The translations under genes and the position numbers were made by a program. Shown here one piece after another: positions 53,901 through 62,505 of a DNA stretch of 64,000 nt. The notes under the pieces are model-generated. The model did no database searches. It was not told the origin of the DNA and saw nothing but the letters and a program-made list of their open reading frames with translations. Source of the stretch: Pseudomonas sp. Irchel 3H7 (GTDB taxonomy: Bacteria; Pseudomonadota; Gammaproteobacteria; Pseudomonadales; Pseudomonadaceae); the NCBI RefSeq assembly GCF_900187605.1, contig NZ_FYEA01000002.1, positions 434,001 through 498,000 of the forward strand, read 5' to 3'. Each line of letters starts with the position of its first letter. Position 1 is the stretch's first letter.

Positions 53901-56900
53901 TAGCTGTAGCTGCCGTCGGCATTCAGCGTCAACCAGCCATAAGTGCCACGCAATTCGGTGCCGAGAACGCCAGCGTTACCGGTTCCGGCTTCGCTGCCAG
54001 TGCGCACCGAGGACACCGCGCGGGTCTCGCCATAGTCGTAATTGGGCAGATCGCCGGGGATTTCGCCGCCGTCGACGTCAGTGTCGTTGTCCAGCACGTT
54101 ACCTGTCGGGTCCTGACCGGGCTGGCTGTTGTTCAGGCCTCCGGCCTCGATAGCCACGCCGGAATCATCGCTGGCCAGCGGGTTGTCGTTCTGCCCGCGG
54201 ATCAGCACGATGATTTCCGCGGTGTCGGTTTGCGGTGTAGCACCGACGCCATCGCTGACGGTGTAGGTGAAGCGCTCGGAAAGCAGATCGGCGCTGCGGC
54301 GCAAGGCTTGAACGTCAGGGTTGCTGTTGTCGACTTCATAGACGTAGCTGCCGTCGGGGAAAATCGTCAGCGTGCCGTACAGCCCGGCAATCACCGTGCC
54401 GCCGAGATTCACCGCAATCGGTGTGCCCGGGTCGCCGCTCGCGCCGGACTTGATCAGCGTGACCGTCAACGGGTCGCCATCGGGGTCGGTATCGTTGGCC
54501 GTGACGTCGCCCGAAGGGTTGACGCCCGGCGTCAGGTTGTTGATCCCGCCGGCTTCGGTGGCAACGGCGATGACGTTTTGCGCCACGGGTGGATCGTTGA
54601 CGCCGTGGACGGTAATCACCAGTTGCGCGGTGTCGGTCAGGCCGGAGGTGTCGGTCACGCGGTAGGTGAAGAACTCGGTCAATGTCTGCCCTGGCGCCAA
54701 GGCCTGGACCGCTGCATTGGTACTGTCGACGTCATAGAAGAACGAGCCATCGGCGCCAATGCGCAAGGTGCCGTAAAGGCCTGTCACCAAGGTGCCGTTG
54801 GCTGAGGTGGTGCCGGTGGCCACACCGCTCAGCACGTCGACGGCCGGGTTGTAACTGGCTTCGCTTTTGTTGATCACGCCATTGACCAGCAACTGGCTGC
54901 TCGGCTGGTCATTGGCATCGACGTCCTGATCGACGCCGTTGCCGCCGGGTTGGGTGATCGGTCCGGGGCGGCTGGGGAACTGAATCACGTTGCCGCTCGG
55001 ATTGCTTTCCGAGGCTGCGCCATTGCTCGACGCGGCTTGTGCCGACGCCGCATCATCGCTGGCAACCGGGTTGTCATTGGCGCCCTGAATGACGATGCGC
55101 AGTTGCGCGACATCGTCGAGCCCACCGGTATCGGTCAGCCGATAGCTGAAGAACTCGACCAATTGTTGGCCGGCGCTGAGCCGCTGAACCGTGGCGTTGC
55201 TGTTGTTGACCACATAGCTGTAAGTGCCGTCGGGATTGATGGTCAACGTACCGTAGAGCCCGGCAATCGCCGTAGCGCCGCTGACAGCCGTGAAGTTGCC
55301 AGAACCGGCCTCGGCCACCGGGCGGATGCCGGTCACGGTGCGGGTTTCGCCATTGGCGGCGCTGTCGACGTCCTGATCATTGGTCAACACATTGCCGGTG
55401 GCATCGCTGCCCGGTGTGCCGTTGTTGACACCGCCGGCCTCGACGGCCACGCCGTCATCGTCGATGCCCTGCGGCGTATCGTTGGCGCCCTGCAAGGTGA
55501 CAGTCAGCGTGGCCGTCGAAGTCTCACCGGCAAGGTCCGCGAGCACATAATTGAAGTTGTCCTGCAAGGTCTGGCCCGACACGCGCAAGGCCTGCACGGC
55601 CGCATTGTTGTTATCGACGACATATTGGTACGAACCGTTGCTGCCAATCACCAACTGACCGTACAGGCCATTGATCACGGTGACACCGAGCACCGGCGTC
55701 TGAATGCCGGCGCCGGGGCCGACCGAAACCACGTGCAGTTGGTCGGCGTTGGTGGCGATGTCGACGTCGGTGTCATTGCTCAGCACATTGCCGCGTGGGT
55801 CGATACCAGCGGAAGCGTTGTTGCTGCCGCCTGCCTCCAGTGCCGTGGCGCTGTCGTTGACACCGACCGGGTTGTCATTGACGGCGGCGAGGACGATTTG
55901 CAGGGTGTCGGTGTCGGTCAGCGCATCGGCGGCCGTGCCGGGAATACCGTCGCCATCGGCATCGCCGTAGTTGCCACGATCGTTGCTGAGCACGGTCAGG
56001 GTGTCGGTGCCGTTGAAGTTGGCATTGCCCAGATAACGCAGGCTGGCCAGCGCGGTATTGATATCGGCGAGGTTGCCGGTCAAGGTCATGCTCGCAGTAT
56101 TGGCCCCGCTGATCGTGACGCCCGGCACTGTCGCGCCGAGGAACAGTGTCCCGTGAGTGACCGTGAGAATGACGCTGATGGCGCGGTCGTTGACGTTCGG
56201 ATCACGGCTGGCATCGACATCGGCAACGCTGATGCCGCCGATATTCAGCACCACGTCTTCCAGGCCGTTTTGCGTGCCGGGGAGGGTGTTGACCGGCGCG
56301 TCGTTCTGTTCGACGTAACCGGCGTTGGCGCTTTGCGTGTCGGCATCGCCCAACGTGATTGTGATCTGGCCGAGAGTGCCGGCATCGCTGTCGACGCGCA
56401 CGCGCAGATCGCCCACCGGTTGCGGGTAACTGACCAACCCTGCGGGCACATCGATACGGAACACGCCCAGCGGCAACACGCCGAAGCGGTACTGGCCGTT
56501 GGCATCGGTCGTGGTGGTGAATTGCAGGTTGTCGGCAGTAGTGTCGAGGCGGCCGTCGGCGCCGGCCCAGGTCAGGGTCACTATTTGCCCGGCCAGACCG
56601 GCGCCGTCCGGTGTGGCGCTGGCGGTCGGGCTGGCGGTGTCGTTCCACAAGGTGCCGGTGATCACGCCAAGCCCGGCGGTGTCGCGCAAAATGTACTGGT
56701 TCGGGCCGACGGCGCTGCCGTCGCGCTCGCCGGTGGCGGTACCATCGACCCCGACGCTGTTGCCGCCCCAACTGGTGAAGTCTTCGGGCAGGCTGCTCCA
56801 GGTCAGTGTCGCGTTGCTGCTGGCGATAATCGTCGAGTTCGGCAAGTCGACCGAGTAGCGCACCTGAATCTGCGCGCCGACATTCAGTTGATCGAAGTTG

Positions 56901-59900
56901 ACGCTCAAACCGCCGCTGGTGCTGAAGCTGATTCCCGCCGGCAGGTTGCCCGGGCCGTAACTCACGCCATTGATACTGACGCTGAGCAGGGTGTAATTGC
57001 TGCCGCCGGCAAAGCCGTCGCTGACGCGCGCATCGAACGCCGGCAGGCCGCCGTTCTGGGTAAAGCTCAGTTGCACCGTCGCGTTGCCGGTGCTGCCGGC
57101 AGGGTTTGGGTTGAACGCGACAATCTGCTTGTCGAGGCCGCTGAAGCTCGGCTCGACCACCCGTTCAAACACCGTGTCACTGACCGCACGCCCGGCACCG
57201 TTGACGATTTCCTGTGCGGTTACCGCCAGTTGCGCGCCGGCAATGTTGGCGGCGATGTTGGTCACACGCACGTTGAACTCGATCGAGATGCCTTCCAGAT
57301 CGTCGTCGTTGCCATTGCCGTTGACCACGTTGCCGAGGTTGAACGTCACAACCTGGCTGCCATCGGGGTTGGTGACGACGGTCAGCCGGCTGGGGTCGAA
57401 GATGCCTTGCGGCGCCAGACCTGACAGGTCGGCGGTGATCGGCAGGGCCTCGGGGCTGTTTTCGTTGCCGTCGATATTCAGCGTGCCGCCGACGATCAGG
57501 TTGGCGTCGCTGGTCAGCCCGCCGTTGGAAATGAACGCAATGCGCAGGGCATTGACCAGCGCATCCGGGGAGATGAACTGCAAGCCGTTGGCCAGGGTGA
57601 TTTGCACCTGATAGTTGGGGTTGTTGCCTTCGGGCACCAGCACCACCACGCGGTAGCGAATCACTTCGCCGACGGTGACTTGTTCGACGGTTGCGGAGGT
57701 CGGGTTCGGCGCCGCCGTGTCCGGCAGGCCACCGACACGGGATATTTCGATGGCCTGAGCCACAGGAATCAACAAAGTCGACAGGTTACGGTAATCGTTG
57801 AGCGTGCCGCCATTGAGCACGCCATCAACGCCGGTACGTTCGCCGGCATTGCCGCCGTCGAGGCTGGTCCATTGCACGCTGGCGACGTTGGCGATGTTAG
57901 ATAACGCTGCGGCGCTGGCGTTGACGATGCCGCGCAGTTGCAAAACGATGCTGCCGCCCTTGGCGATGTCGATATTGGCGCCGCTGGCGGTGCGCAACTG
58001 GCCGCCGACGATTTCGAAGGCAACCCCGCCGTTGTTGGTGGCGCCGTTCTGATACAGCACGCCGACCAGCGTGACGTTGCTGAGCTGGGTCGGCAGGGTG
58101 TCGAGGAAACTGATGTCGAACGCACTGAAATCGGTGCTGCCATTGCCGTTAGTGATGGTGATATTGAAAGTCACCGTGTCGCCCTGGTCATAACCGCCCA
58201 GGCCCGAGGTCGAGGTGATCACCTGATTGATCTGCAAGGTCGGTTCGCGCAGGGTCACGGTGGGTTGGCCACCGCTCAGGGCAACGTTGCGATCCAGCGT
58301 GACCGCACCGTTCGGCGTGTCGCCATCCGGGTCGTTGTAAACCAACTGTGCATTGTTCTGCAGCGAGACGTTGGCCTGATTGGCAATGACGTTGTTGGCC
58401 ACCAGTTGCAGACGAATCACGAAGGTGTTGTTGCCGGTCTGGTTGTCCGCCGAAACGCTGGAAACGCTGAAAGTCCAGCGTCCATCGACCCCGTCGCTGC
58501 CCAATGTACCGCCGATCCCGGCGAAACCACCGACCAGCACGCTGCCGGCGAAATCGGCGCCGAGCGCGCCACTGCCGGCGCGGGTGGTGATGATCTGGTA
58601 GCCAAGGCCACCGTTGAAACTGGTGTCCAGGCGCATGCCCGGCGGAATCAGGTCTTCGATGCGCAGGTTTTGTGTGGTGCCTTCGGGCAGGGTGATGACA
58701 ATGTCGTAGCGCATGCTTTCGCCGACCACCAGATCGCTGCCATTGGTGTGGCTGGCGCTGGAGTCGCCATTGTCCAGTGTGCCGTCGGCAAAGACTTTGC
58801 TGATGACCGGCGCGGCAATCTGCTGGCTGGCCAGATCGGTGAGGTCGGTCGGGGTGAAATCGGTACCGCCGTTGACGCTGGCGTAATTGCTCAGGGTCGC
58901 GGTGGATTGCAGGCTGCGACTGGCCTCAATGGTTGCGCTGACCACGACGTCATAGCTGATTACCACGACGTTGGCGCCGCTGGTATCGGCCGCCGTGCCG
59001 CTGCGCCCGGCCAACAGACTGGCCTGGCCACCCGCATCAAGAAAGGTGATCTGGTTGCCGCTGACGCTGTAGTCGGTGCCCAACACCAGCAGCGTGCCGT
59101 CGCCGCGATAAATCTGCAGGTTGGCCGCCGCCAGGCTGCCGCCGACAAAGCTCAAGCCAGAGGGCAGGGTGATGCTGGTGCTGACGTCAAATGCGCCGCC
59201 ACCACCGCTGTTTTCAATCGCCGTGACCAGGCGCAAACGGTCGGCGCCGTCGATATTGCTGATGTTGCCGTCGACCGCCGACAGGTCGGTGACGTTGCCA
59301 TTGAACGGCTTGCCGGTGATGCCCGGCGGATTCCAGCTGCCGCTGGTGCCGGTCACCGTGCCGTTGGAACCGGACACCACGCCGTGCTTGATATTGAGCA
59401 CCGGCTCGGCGACCGACACGATCGCGACAACGTCGGAGGAAATCAGCGTGCGGTCGGTGAGGGTGGTCTGCTGGCTCGATTGTGCGAGGACGTCGAGCGA
59501 GCGCTGGTCGGCAAATGGCTGATCGCCGACCCGGACCGTGAAGCGAATGACGATGCGGCTGCCGGTGGTGGTGTTGGTGGCAAAACTGCCGAAATCGAAC
59601 ACCACCGAGTTGCCGTCGGCGCTGGTGACGCTGACCACACCGCCGGCATTGGTATTGCCCGCGCCCAGTTGCCACTGGCCGACATCACTGCCCGAGCCCC
59701 AGGTGATCCCGCTGACATTGAACAGCGGCAGCGGCAGGTACGCGGTGAGTTTGAACTGCTCGTAGTCGCCGGTGATCAAGTCGTAGCTCAGCTCGAAGGT
59801 CACTTCATCGCCGGGGCGCAGTTCACCGTTGCCCGGCGGTGCGCCGTTATTGACCTCGACCAGATTGATATCGACGTTGCTGGTAGGGATCACGCTGGTG

Positions 59901-62254
59901 GTGGTGGAACCATCGGTTTCGCTCTCGCCCGTCAGGTTGAAGCGATCGACCAACAGCGTGCCGTCTACCGTGGCGGTGTTGCCCAGTTCGTCACCTTCGT
60001 TGATGTCCGGGTGCGGGTTGCCTGAAGGCGGCTTGTAGGTCTGGCCGACGATGGCCGAATAGCTCAACACCGCGACCACGGCGCCCTGCAACGTGTCGTC
60101 GAAGGCCAGGTCGCCATTGAGCCAGCCGCGAATGTTGTTGAACGCATTGCGCAGCGACTGGGCGATATCGAACACCATCGAGGTGCTGCCGTCGGCATTG
60201 TTCACCACGCTGGTGACCAGGGTGATGGTCTGCGCGACACCGTTGATCGTCACCGTCAGGGTCGGCGTGCCGCTGAGGGTCTGGCCATCGCTGAGTTGGT
60301 CGCGGATGACCAGTTGGCCTTCGTTGAAGAAGTCCTTGCCGAAGGCAAAGTAGTCGGAAATCGCCAGGTTCAGGGTGTATTGCAGGGTGTCGCCGGGGCT
60401 GATGCCGCTGTGGCCGATGTCGTTCTGCATCGTTGCGGTTTTCAGCAGCGTGATCGATTTGGCGATGAACTGTGTGCTCTGGCCGGTGCCGCTGAAATCG
60501 ATGGTGGTGTTCGGTGCGGTGACGTCGCGAGGATCGAGTGGCACCCATTGCCCCGAAGCCGTCGGCGGGCCCAGGGTCACGGTCACCGCGTCGCCGGTGA
60601 CCGGGTTGATCACCGGTTGACCGTTGGCGTCGACTTCCGGCACGTAGAACGCGACCACGGTGTCGGTCTTGCCGGTGAGGCTGGCGTACTCCACGGTGAA
60701 CGAATTGATGTAGACGTCGTTGGCCGCAATCAGCACAGCGATTTGCGCAGCATTGGTTACCACGGTGCCGTCGTGCAGGGTGATCGAGGTCAGCCGACCG
60801 CCAGCGCCGGGGGTGATCGAGTTGACCTGGATGTTGTCGGGCAGGGGTTGGGTGACGACGACGTTGCTCAACGTCTGGCCCGGCGCGGGCGTCGCCGACA
60901 GGGTCAGCGTGCGCACGTAGTTGGGGCCGGTGGCGGTTTCGCCTTCCGGGGTATTGATCGTTTCGCTGACGGTAATCACCGTCGGGTGCACGACGAAAGC
61001 CGCAGTGCCGGCCTGGATCAGGCTCGGATCGTTGGTCGGGTTGTCCAGCGCGTCATTGCCGAATTCGAAGCCGCCACTGGCGCGGATGGTCAGGTCGGGG
61101 CTGCCATTGGAAAACGCCGTGTCGGCCAGATTGCTCAGGCTGGCGGTGATCTGCACGCCAATCACCGGTTGCTGGTTGGTGACGCTGGCGAAAGGCAACT
61201 CGATCACCACCAGTTTGTCGCCGGCGCGCATGCCGTAGGTGGCGGCGTTGATGATCAGGAAGTTGCCGTTGGCGTCTTTGGCCAGTGGATGCGTGGCGTT
61301 GCCATTGGCATCGAAGGTCACCACGTGACTGATGAGGTTTTGCCCAAGGTAGGTGGCCGAAATGAAATTGACGCCGTCGTCGCCATCCTTGCCGGTGACC
61401 GGCATCGCCAGGTTGATGAATGGCGCGTAACCCACCTGGGTCGAGGTGTTGCTGAAGTTCACGGTAAACGTGAAACGGTCGCCAAGCAGTACATCGCTGC
61501 CGCCGGTGGACACCGTCGCGGTCGGCGCGGCATCGGCCAGCAATCCGTCGAAATGCGCCATCGCGAGGCTGCTGATGGCGATGCTCTTGTCGAGGTCACC
61601 GACGCGGGTTTCCAGGGTCCAGTCGCCGCCGGCCTTGCTGCTGCCGGTGTCATTGCTGGAGGCGCCGACATCGGCGCCGGTCCAGCGTGCCAGTTCGCTG
61701 ACCAGGGTTTGCCCGGCCGCACCGGCGCCGACATCGCAACCGTAGAGCTGAATGTCCGCGCCTTGGGTCAGGTTGTTGCGCCATTGTCCGAGGGTCTTGC
61801 CCAGCGAGTCGATGTTGTCCGAACTGACCGTGCGGTTGCCCAGGGTGAACTGCCCGGAGGCGCCGTGGGACATGATCTGGATCGAATCGACCTTGCCCAG
61901 TTGCGCCAACGCCGCAGAGATCGCCGCCAGACCGTCTTCGCCGACATTCACCACAATCGCGGTGACATTACCCGGCAACTGCGCGACCAGTTGATCGCGG
62001 TTTTCAATGCGGCTGTCGATCACCAGCAAACTGCGTGCAGCAGAGGGTGCTGGCTCGCTGGCGCGGCCCTCGGTGGGCGTGCTGTGAGGAACCTGGGCGT
62101 CCACGGCGGCCGGTGGCGCGGCGGGATCGCTGTGATGTTGATCGGCGGCCGCCGAAGCGGCGGCGCCGTCGAACAGAATTCTCGGTTCCAACGCCAGTGA
62201 CTGACGTTGCGGGCGCCAATGGGCGCCGGACAATCCATTGCGTGAACCTTGCAT
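50942..62254 (-). CDS. Giant surface protein: LEPR motif, DUF4347, DUF11-like modules, SdrD-B-like module, 11 VCBS repeats
   Basis: A 3770-residue protein. The N-terminus has the LEPRILFDGA signature (22-31) known from very large Gram-negative surface proteins, in place of a Sec signal peptide. DUF4347 follows (about 75-240) with H130 in IQIMSHGASG and C173 in LYGCDVGAG. About 1600 residues of DUF11/isopeptide-like beta modules come next, then an SdrD-B-like module near residue 1860 (GTLWNDTASPTASATPDGAG). Eleven VCBS repeats of ~130 residues span about 2124-3610 (each with EAGG..NVL-ND-DVD and GLYG-L-I--DGSY-Y). The last ~160 residues lack RTX nonapeptides. It is probably an adhesin exported by the downstream TolC/adaptor/M50 proteins. 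The ATG at 62254 has GAGG at a good distance; 62284 is the alternative. Confidence 0.9.
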   Translation of the reverse strand: MQGSRNGLSGAHWRPQRQSLALEPRILFDGAAASAAADQHHSDPAAPPAAVDAQVPHSTPTEGRASEPAPSAARSLLVIDSRIENRDQLVAQLPGNVTAIVVNVGEDGLAAISAALAQLGKVDSIQIMSHGASGQFTLGNRTVSSDNIDSLGKTLGQWRNNLTQGADIQLYGCDVGAGAAGQTLVSELARWTGADVGASSNDTGSSKAGGDWTLETRVGDLDKSIAISSLAMAHFDGLLADAAPTATVSTGGSDVLLGDRFTFTVNFSNTSTQVGYAPFINLAMPVTGKDGDDGVNFISATYLGQNLISHVVTFDANGNATHPLAKDANGNFLIINAATYGMRAGDKLVVIELPFASVTNQQPVIGVQITASLSNLADTAFSNGSPDLTIRASGGFEFGNDALDNPTNDPSLIQAGTAAFVVHPTVITVSETINTPEGETATGPNYVRTLTLSATPAPGQTLSNVVVTQPLPDNIQVNSITPGAGGRLTSITLHDGTVVTNAAQIAVLIAANDVYINSFTVEYASLTGKTDTVVAFYVPEVDANGQPVINPVTGDAVTVTLGPPTASGQWVPLDPRDVTAPNTTIDFSGTGQSTQFIAKSITLLKTATMQNDIGHSGISPGDTLQYTLNLAISDYFAFGKDFFNEGQLVIRDQLSDGQTLSGTPTLTVTINGVAQTITLVTSVVNNADGSTSMVFDIAQSLRNAFNNIRGWLNGDLAFDDTLQGAVVAVLSYSAIVGQTYKPPSGNPHPDINEGDELGNTATVDGTLLVDRFNLTGESETDGSTTTSVIPTSNVDINLVEVNNGAPPGNGELRPGDEVTFELSYDLITGDYEQFKLTAYLPLPLFNVSGITWGSGSDVGQWQLGAGNTNAGGVVSVTSADGNSVVFDFGSFATNTTTGSRIVIRFTVRVGDQPFADQRSLDVLAQSSQQTTLTDRTLISSDVVAIVSVAEPVLNIKHGVVSGSNGTVTGTSGSWNPPGITGKPFNGNVTDLSAVDGNISNIDGADRLRLVTAIENSGGGGAFDVSTSITLPSGLSFVGGSLAAANLQIYRGDGTLLVLGTDYSVSGNQITFLDAGGQASLLAGRSGTAADTSGANVVVISYDVVVSATIEASRSLQSTATLSNYASVNGGTDFTPTDLTDLASQQIAAPVISKVFADGTLDNGDSSASHTNGSDLVVGESMRYDIVITLPEGTTQNLRIEDLIPPGMRLDTSFNGGLGYQIITTRAGSGALGADFAGSVLVGGFAGIGGTLGSDGVDGRWTFSVSSVSADNQTGNNTFVIRLQLVANNVIANQANVSLQNNAQLVYNDPDGDTPNGAVTLDRNVALSGGQPTVTLREPTLQINQVITSTSGLGGYDQGDTVTFNITITNGNGSTDFSAFDISFLDTLPTQLSNVTLVGVLYQNGATNNGGVAFEIVGGQLRTASGANIDIAKGGSIVLQLRGIVNASAAALSNIANVASVQWTSLDGGNAGERTGVDGVLNGGTLNDYRNLSTLLIPVAQAIEISRVGGLPDTAAPNPTSATVEQVTVGEVIRYRVVVLVPEGNNPNYQVQITLANGLQFISPDALVNALRIAFISNGGLTSDANLIVGGTLNIDGNENSPEALPITADLSGLAPQGIFDPSRLTVVTNPDGSQVVTFNLGNVVNGNGNDDDLEGISIEFNVRVTNIAANIAGAQLAVTAQEIVNGAGRAVSDTVFERVVEPSFSGLDKQIVAFNPNPAGSTGNATVQLSFTQNGGLPAFDARVSDGFAGGSNYTLLSVSINGVSYGPGNLPAGISFSTSGGLSVNFDQLNVGAQIQVRYSVDLPNSTIIASSNATLTWSSLPEDFTSWGGNSVGVDGTATGERDGSAVGPNQYILRDTAGLGVITGTLWNDTASPTASATPDGAGLAGQIVTLTWAGADGRLDTTADNLQFTTTTDANGQYRFGVLPLGVFRIDVPAGLVSYPQPVGDLRVRVDSDAGTLGQITITLGDADTQSANAGYVEQNDAPVNTLPGTQNGLEDVVLNIGGISVADVDASRDPNVNDRAISVILTVTHGTLFLGATVPGVTISGANTASMTLTGNLADINTALASLRYLGNANFNGTDTLTVLSNDRGNYGDADGDGIPGTAADALTDTDTLQIVLAAVNDNPVGVNDSATALEAGGSNNASAGIDPRGNVLSNDTDVDIATNADQLHVVSVGPGAGIQTPVLGVTVINGLYGQLVIGSNGSYQYVVDNNNAAVQALRVSGQTLQDNFNYVLADLAGETSTATLTVTLQGANDTPQGIDDDGVAVEAGGVNNGTPGSDATGNVLTNDQDVDSAANGETRTVTGIRPVAEAGSGNFTAVSGATAIAGLYGTLTINPDGTYSYVVNNSNATVQRLSAGQQLVEFFSYRLTDTGGLDDVAQLRIVIQGANDNPVASDDAASAQAASSNGAASESNPSGNVIQFPSRPGPITQPGGNGVDQDVDANDQPSSQLLVNGVINKSEASYNPAVDVLSGVATGTTSANGTLVTGLYGTLRIGADGSFFYDVDSTNAAVQALAPGQTLTEFFTYRVTDTSGLTDTAQLVITVHGVNDPPVAQNVIAVATEAGGINNLTPGVNPSGDVTANDTDPDGDPLTVTLIKSGASGDPGTPIAVNLGGTVIAGLYGTLTIFPDGSYVYEVDNSNPDVQALRRSADLLSERFTYTVSDGVGATPQTDTAEIIVLIRGQNDNPLASDDSGVAIEAGGLNNSQPGQDPTGNVLDNDTDVDGGEIPGDLPNYDYGETRAVSSVRTGSEAGTGNAGVLGTELRGTYGWLTLNADGSYSYRLDNSMAAVQALRAGNTLLDAFSYEVIDAAGAGDRATLNITIQGRNDTPVAQNDSNTAVEAGGLNNATPGTNPSGNVLSNDSDVDGNGEVLSVIGVNQGSSVGLIGSGFNGTYGVLTLNADGSYSYVVDNLNPLVQALRNNADTLTETFTYQIRDLAGATSSATLTITVRGANDNPIASNDSAVAVEAGGTFNGTPGVNPSGNVLNNDNDVDANDAKLVTGIRTGSEAAGGAFTTVAGAQTFNGLYGTLTVNTNGTYSYVVNNNLAAVQALKVGDSLVETFTYRLRDIAGATDTAQLSIRIDGAWDAPVAANDTVLAVADNGKGNGVNPSGNVLPNDTDVDQGDSKTVTGIRFGTEDAGGSLAGVTAGTDNSNGTLINGLYGQLIIGADGSFTYNLDSNNAAVLALGPLQFLNERFTYQVSDRGGQNDLAEIHIIIRGRNIPPVANTDTATAIEAGGSNNDQPGLNPGGNVLDNDTDAESDPLSVIGIHTGTVNAIGAVGSVGTSLRGLYGDLLINADGSYTYTVDNNLAAVQALRQSGQTLNEVFTYTIVDRWGDTSTAELRITVDGRNDTPVATDDSATAIEAGGVNNGTPGSNATGNVLDNDTDVDSVANGEGKQVQSVSNQAGQSTGAGQVLIGLYGQLTLNADGSYTYVIDNNNPVVQALRTAGETLSETFTYRMLDAAGATSDARLTVVIQGANDAPVAQNDSGFASDQSPAPQTTGNVLPNDGDIDGNDSLVVVGVRTGAEAGSGTEGVIGQPIIGLYGTLVLNADGSYTYTIDQNNPSVLAAAGLGQILRDVFTYTINDRAGASDQAELVITLDIATPFIPAPGGNNFERDPNTLNRNLLIPDPQPAIFVTPVVERAAEISELSAWGVDGSNLRLAAVGEFTSESVGNGLGLVPGQFVAQAVRTSRLESELDLLWIQGRQGRTGLSADGLLSDPSLFTLNPADLTHSPAHAEKPHEKPRAKGFSAQLRDAAQRRTPR
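51425..55885 (-). repeat. Array of eleven ~400-bp VCBS coding repeats
   Basis: Eleven successive ~400-base units inside the giant gene, each coding for one VCBS module. At the DNA level, stretches such as the EAGG/NVLxND codons and GLYGxL codons recur. Repeats 3, 8 and 11 are the most divergent (no EAGG; repeat 3 has a Pro/Gly-rich insertion). Confidence 0.9.
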
Positions 62255-62321
62255 GATCGGCCTCGTACTGCCTGCTGAATCCATCCAATGAGTACCGACG
62301 CCGGGCGACGGACAAATTCAG

Positions 62322-62339
62322 CGTAGGACGTTTCTTACG
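62322..62339. promoter_or_regulatory. Dyad resembling a GacA box upstream of the giant adhesin gene
   Basis: CGTAGG-ACGTTT-CTTACG has the shape of the GacA consensus TGTAAG-N6-CTTACA with 9 of 12 positions kept. It lies 68 bases upstream of the adhesin start and about 170 bases upstream of the divergent DUF2092 gene. Only a resemblance. Confidence 0.3.
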
Positions 62340-62505
62340 CTTTTCCAGCGAACTTCAGGGACTTGCAACGGGGCGCGATAACAGCCTATTGCCATCAATG
62401 CGCGGTGTGTCTGTGCGTATTGGCGCACAGCAAGGGTGAGGTCTAGGCTGGTCAGTCAGTCGCCCATGCGGCGCAACGCCCAACGCAGGGACAGGAGCGC
62501 AACCG

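Noticed and set aside
52040..62200. Very long plus-strand open frames opposite the adhesin gene (up to 921 codons, at 52040-54805, 54950-57424, 57938-60025 and 60296-62200)
   Set aside because: They are mirror frames of a GC-rich, repetitive gene. Their products are Arg/His/Gly/Ala-rich without domains, and the minus frame has clear VCBS, DUF4347 and DUF11 content.
50942..62254. Assignment of the giant protein as LapA/RTX adhesin of a classic type I system
   Set aside because: No RTX nonapeptides at the C-terminus, no LapG-type cleavage region that I can see, and no ABC transporter gene beside it.
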